From: RYN-230 sp963837335
Lineage (GTDB): Bacteria; Actinomycetota; Actinomycetes; Streptosporangiales; Streptosporangiaceae
Reading direction: 5' to 3'
Assembly (NCBI GenBank): GCA_963837335.1
Contig: CAWINS010000021.1
Coordinates: forward strand, 1-64,000
DNA: 64,000 nucleotides
In this document: piece by piece, positions 61,085 through 64,000 of the stretch
Numbering within the stretch: the first letter of the stretch is position 1
Layout: each line of letters opens with the position of its first letter
Made by a program: the position numbers and the translations under genes
The notes under the pieces: generated by a model
The model's input: the letters and a program-made list of their open reading frames with translations, nothing else
The model's database searches: none
What the model was told of the DNA's origin: nothing

Positions 61085-61633
61085 ATGGGCACAGTCAATA
61101 TTCGGGCGACGGTCAACGGCACGGAGCGGGTCATCCGGTGCGAGCCGGACGCTGCCCTGCTCGACGTGCTGCGCCAGGACCTCGGGCTGGCCGGGCCGAG
61201 GTTCGGCTGCGGGGTCGGGCTGTGCGGCGCGTGCTTCGTGCTCATCGGCGGCCGGGCCCGGTCCTCCTGCGACTTCCCGGCCTGGGCGGCCGAGGGCCAG
61301 CACATCACCACGGTGGAGGGCCTGGCGGATGGCGACACGATGCACCCGGTACAGCAGGCGGTGGTGGACGAGCAGGCGGCCCAGTGCGGCTACTGCACGT
61401 CGGGGATGATCGTCAGCGCGGTGGCCCTGCTGCGCGACAACCCGGCGCCGACCGAGGCCGAAGTACGCTCGGCCCTGGACGGCAACCTGTGCCGGTGCGG
61501 CTCGCACCTGCGGATCCTGAAGGCCGTGCTCCGCGCGTCCGACCCGCAGAAGACGGCCCAGCCCGAGCCGGCCGAGCACCAGACGGCAGCGAGCAAGCTG
61601 GCCGGGGATGAGCTGCAGGAGGAGGCCGGTTGA
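61085..61633 (+). CDS. Two-[2Fe-2S] subunit of an IorAB-type molybdenum hydroxylase
   Basis: A 182-residue protein: plant-type [2Fe-2S] site CGVGLCGACFVLIGG near residues 41-60 with a downstream Cys, and the second cluster QCGYCTSGMIVSAVALL, NLCRCGSHLRILKAVLRA. It passes electrons from the Mo subunit to an acceptor. No FAD-subunit gene is present next to it, as in isoquinoline 1-oxidoreductase (IorAB) and unlike xanthine dehydrogenase. It overlaps the next gene by four bases. Confidence 0.85.
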   Translation: MGTVNIRATVNGTERVIRCEPDAALLDVLRQDLGLAGPRFGCGVGLCGACFVLIGGRARSSCDFPAWAAEGQHITTVEGLADGDTMHPVQQAVVDEQAAQCGYCTSGMIVSAVALLRDNPAPTEAEVRSALDGNLCRCGSHLRILKAVLRASDPQKTAQPEPAEHQTAASKLAGDELQEEAG

Positions 61634-63786
61634 CCGGCTCACCATCGCCGAGCCTGGCGGCCAACCCGCGGCTGCGCGAGTGGGTGGATCTCAGCGCGAG
61701 CGCCATCGTGACGATCCGCCCCGGGAAGGTCGAATACGGCCAGGGAGTGTGGACGGCCCTGGCCCAGATCGCGGCTGAGGAACTCGACGTCGGGCTGGAT
61801 CAGGTTCGCGTCGCTGGCGTGAGTACCAGCGGCAGCCCGAACGAGGGAGTCACCTCGGGAAGCCGGTCCATCGAGGACTGCGGCGGGGCACTGCGCCAGG
61901 TCTGCGCGCAGGTCCGCGCGGCGCTCCTAGCCGAGGCGGCGGAAAAGCTCGGGGCCGACCCGGCCGGCCTGCAGGTTGAGCGCGGCACGGTCCGCGCCGG
62001 CCAGGCCGGAGCCGACCAGGCCGGGTCCGGGCCGGCCGCTCTGAGCTACTGGTCGCTGGATGAGGCGACCCTTCTGGACCGGGCCGCGCAACTCACCGCG
62101 GCCGCCAAGCCCCCGGCCCAGTGGCGGGTCGCCGGCCGCAGTGCCCCCCGGATCGACCTGCCCGACAAGGCGACCGGCCGGCCCCGTTTCCTGCACGACC
62201 AGATACTGCCGGGCATGCTGTTCGGCCGGGTGATCCGGCCCCCCGCCCCGGCGGCCACCCTGGACGGGGTGGGCGAGGCAGACCTGCCCGCCGGGGTGGT
62301 GGCGCAGGTCCGCGACGGCTCATTCCTCGGCGTGATCGCTGAAACCGACCGGGCCGCGGTGACCGCGGCCAAACAGCTGGCCCGGGCGGCCCGGTGGACG
62401 GTGCGGGAATCGCTGCCGGACGAGGACGACCTGAAGGGTTTCCTGCTGTCCCAGCCCACCGAGGACCAGCCGGTCGTGCAGCGCGAGGACACGCAGGCGG
62501 CGGCGCAGGTCCGCCAGACCCTGGCCGCGGAGTTCACCCGGCCGTTCATCGCGCACGGCTCGATGGCCCCCAGCTGCGCGATCGCCTGCTGGGACGGCGG
62601 GCAGGTCAGCGTGTGGACGCACAGCCAGGGGGTGTTCCCGCTGCGCGGCGCGCTGGCCACCGGGCTGGGCCTGGAGCCGGCCCAGCTGACCGTGCGTCAC
62701 GTGGAAGGGGCCGGGGTCTACGGGCACAACGCCTCCGACGACGTGGCGGCGGATGCGGTGCTGCTGGCCCGGGCGGTTCCCGGCCGCCCGGTGCGGGTGC
62801 TGTGGTCCCGCGAGGACGAACTCAGCTGGGGCCCGCTCGGGCCGGCCATGCTGGTCCGGCTGTCGGCCGGGCTGGACTCCGGCGGCCGGATCCGGACCTG
62901 GCGGCAGGACGTGTGGAGCAACGGGTTCGTGGGCCGCCCTGGCATCGGCGGCGAGCCGCGCCTGCTCGCGCTGTCCCACCTCGCGGGAGGCGCGCCGATC
63001 AGCGCCGCCCTGGACGGCGTGCCCAGCGGGGCGATGGGGGCCACCCGGAACGCGGTGCCCGGGTACGACATCCCCGACCTCGAGGTCACCCGGCACCGGC
63101 TGCTCACGATGCCGCTGCGCACCTCGTCGTTGCGCTCCCTGGGCGCGTTCCTCAACGTGTTCGCGATCGAGTCCTTCATGGACGAGCTGGCCCAGGCCGC
63201 CGGTGCGGACCCGGTCGCGTTCCGGCTGTCGCACCTGAGCGACCCGCGGGCCAGGCGGGTCATCGAGGAGGCCGCGGCCATGTCCGGCTGGGCGGCCCGG
63301 AACGGTGGCGAGGGCCGCGGGGGCGACGGGACCGGGTTCGGCATCGCCTTCGCCCGCTACAAGGGCACCTCCGGGTACTGCGCGGCGGTGGCGGAGGCGG
63401 CGGCGGACACCAGCATCAGCCTGCGCAGGCTGTGGCTGGCCGTGGACGTGGGCCGGGTGATCAATCCCGACGGCGTGATCAACCAGGTCGAGGGCGGGGC
63501 GATCCAGAGCGCGAGCTGGGCGCTGCGCGAGCGGGTCCGCTTCGACCGGACCCGGATCACGTCAGTGACCTGGGAGAGCTATCCGATCTTGCGGTTCACC
63601 GAGGTTCCCGAGGTGGCCGTGCGGATCGTGGCCGCGCCCGGCGAGCCGGCCACCGGCGCCGGGGAGCTGGCCCAGGGCCCGGTCGCGGGCGCGATCGGCA
63701 ACGCGGTGTCCGCCGCGATAGGCATCCGGGTGCGCGACCTCCCGCTGACCACCGAGCAGGTCACCCGGGCCATCGAGCAGAGCTGA
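61630..63786 (+). CDS. Molybdopterin-binding subunit, IorB-like
   Basis: A 718-residue large subunit of the xanthine oxidase family. It has an N-terminal region (VTIRPGKVEYGQGVWTALAQ) and the characteristic C-terminal Mo-cofactor region with GVYGHNASDDVAADAVLLAR, LWSREDELSWGPLGPAML, PLRTSSLRSLGAFLNVFAIE and GELAQGPVAGAIGNAVSAAI (molybdenum ligand region near the last part). It hydroxylates a N-heterocycle or aldehyde using water. TTG start at 61630 after GGAGGAGG, overlapping the iron-sulfur gene stop. Substrate unknown; isoquinoline or a similar aromatic is a guess. Confidence 0.85.
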   Translation: MTGSPSPSLAANPRLREWVDLSASAIVTIRPGKVEYGQGVWTALAQIAAEELDVGLDQVRVAGVSTSGSPNEGVTSGSRSIEDCGGALRQVCAQVRAALLAEAAEKLGADPAGLQVERGTVRAGQAGADQAGSGPAALSYWSLDEATLLDRAAQLTAAAKPPAQWRVAGRSAPRIDLPDKATGRPRFLHDQILPGMLFGRVIRPPAPAATLDGVGEADLPAGVVAQVRDGSFLGVIAETDRAAVTAAKQLARAARWTVRESLPDEDDLKGFLLSQPTEDQPVVQREDTQAAAQVRQTLAAEFTRPFIAHGSMAPSCAIACWDGGQVSVWTHSQGVFPLRGALATGLGLEPAQLTVRHVEGAGVYGHNASDDVAADAVLLARAVPGRPVRVLWSREDELSWGPLGPAMLVRLSAGLDSGGRIRTWRQDVWSNGFVGRPGIGGEPRLLALSHLAGGAPISAALDGVPSGAMGATRNAVPGYDIPDLEVTRHRLLTMPLRTSSLRSLGAFLNVFAIESFMDELAQAAGADPVAFRLSHLSDPRARRVIEEAAAMSGWAARNGGEGRGGDGTGFGIAFARYKGTSGYCAAVAEAAADTSISLRRLWLAVDVGRVINPDGVINQVEGGAIQSASWALRERVRFDRTRITSVTWESYPILRFTEVPEVAVRIVAAPGEPATGAGELAQGPVAGAIGNAVSAAIGIRVRDLPLTTEQVTRAIEQS

Positions 63787-63811
63787 CCCGGAGAGCCTCG
63801 CGCCGGCGGCG

Positions 63812-64000
63812 CTAGCCACCGGGCAGGCTGGCGCCGAGCTGTTCATACGTGGGCGCCAGTTGGCGCAGCAGCCCGGCCACTGCGCTGCGGTCGCCGGTGA
63901 CGAGCGGGTATTGCAGGGCGCCGACCAGCCGGGCCTGCCGGTCGGCGATGCTGGCGGCCTGATTCTGGCCGATGAAGGCGAGGCAGGCGGCCGCGTCGGC
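63812..64000 (-). CDS. C-terminal end of an unidentified gene (window-truncated)
   Basis: Minus strand, open to the window edge: ADAAACLAFIGQNQAASIAD then RQARLVGALQYPLVTGDRSA and VAGLLRQLAPTYEQLGASLP. Helical, with good codon use and a stop at 63812-63814. Too little is visible to name it. It converges on the IorB-like gene with a 25-base gap. Confidence 0.6.
   Translation of the reverse strand, partial: ADAAACLAFIGQNQAASIADRQARLVGALQYPLVTGDRSAVAGLLRQLAPTYEQLGASLPGG

Overview
The window is very GC-rich DNA (about 70% or more by eye), with many GTG starts, strong GGAGG ribosome sites, lipobox lipoproteins, several ECF sigma factors and families typical of soil actinomycetes (Rv1733c-like membrane protein, DUF6893-like micro-protein, ECF42 sigma factor with its YCII partner, a rifamycin-associated element upstream of a Rox/HelR pair). 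I infer a filamentous or soil actinomycete chromosome, but no marker gene fixes the genus. No rRNA, recognisable tRNA or CRISPR array was seen.

Layout. 1-6.2 kb is a 3.15-kb direct tandem duplication, each copy holding a secreted GH43 arabinanase (+), a DUF2207-like remnant (-) and a nitronate monooxygenase (-). Damage is spread differently over the two copies. 6.4-10 kb holds a small membrane protein, a secreted phospholipase-D-fold lipoprotein, an unrecognised protein and a DUF4232 lipoprotein. At 10.2-10.7 kb two gene stumps (old-yellow-enzyme and SigJ-type sigma factor) meet at their truncated 5' ends. 10.8-14.6 kb has an AAA ATPase and a YCII/ECF42 pair. 14.6-18.4 kb has a cluster of short stem-loop repeats, a tyrosine-recombinase-fold protein without recognisable catalytic residues, and a UvrA paralogue directly downstream. 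18.4-20.9 kb is an ArsR/SRPBCC/DUF899 stress-type operon behind an unusually clear operator-promoter. 20.9-22.7 kb is a divergent NmrA/LysR pair.

22.7-26.7 kb is a probable rifamycin resistance unit: a Rox-like monooxygenase and HelR, which removes stalled RNA polymerase, behind a 19-bp RAE-like inverted repeat. 26.7-33.4 kb has methyltransferase, TetR/SDR and F420-reductase-type genes, a secreted HExxE multidomain protein, then a low-GC patch with fragments of an Imm5-like gene and of a recombinase. 33.4-35.1 kb is a methionyl-tRNA synthetase whose leader contains a terminator and an 18-codon reading frame with tandem Met codons. 35.2-42.6 kb holds a Clp-N protein, a MerR-methyltransferase fusion, an intact Imm5-like gene, an ECF sigma/anti-sigma pair, a divergent SDR/XRE pair sharing a 41-bp palindrome, a DinB-like protein and a histidine phosphatase. 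42.7-48.9 kb is a GNAT/MFS/ArsR/micro-protein run and further small membrane proteins. 49-64 kb carries an amidohydrolase, an S9 peptidase, a methionine aminopeptidase, a NarL-type two-component system next to an ABC exporter, a second cluster of the stem-loop repeats, and an IorAB-like molybdenum hydroxylase divergent from an alpha/beta hydrolase.

At least eight coding regions carry isolated one-base frameshifts in otherwise well-conserved proteins. That many in 64 kb suggests either a draft assembly with indel errors or real decay; the sequence alone cannot decide. Where a gene is only interrupted by one such shift I describe the reconstructed product and say where the frame breaks.
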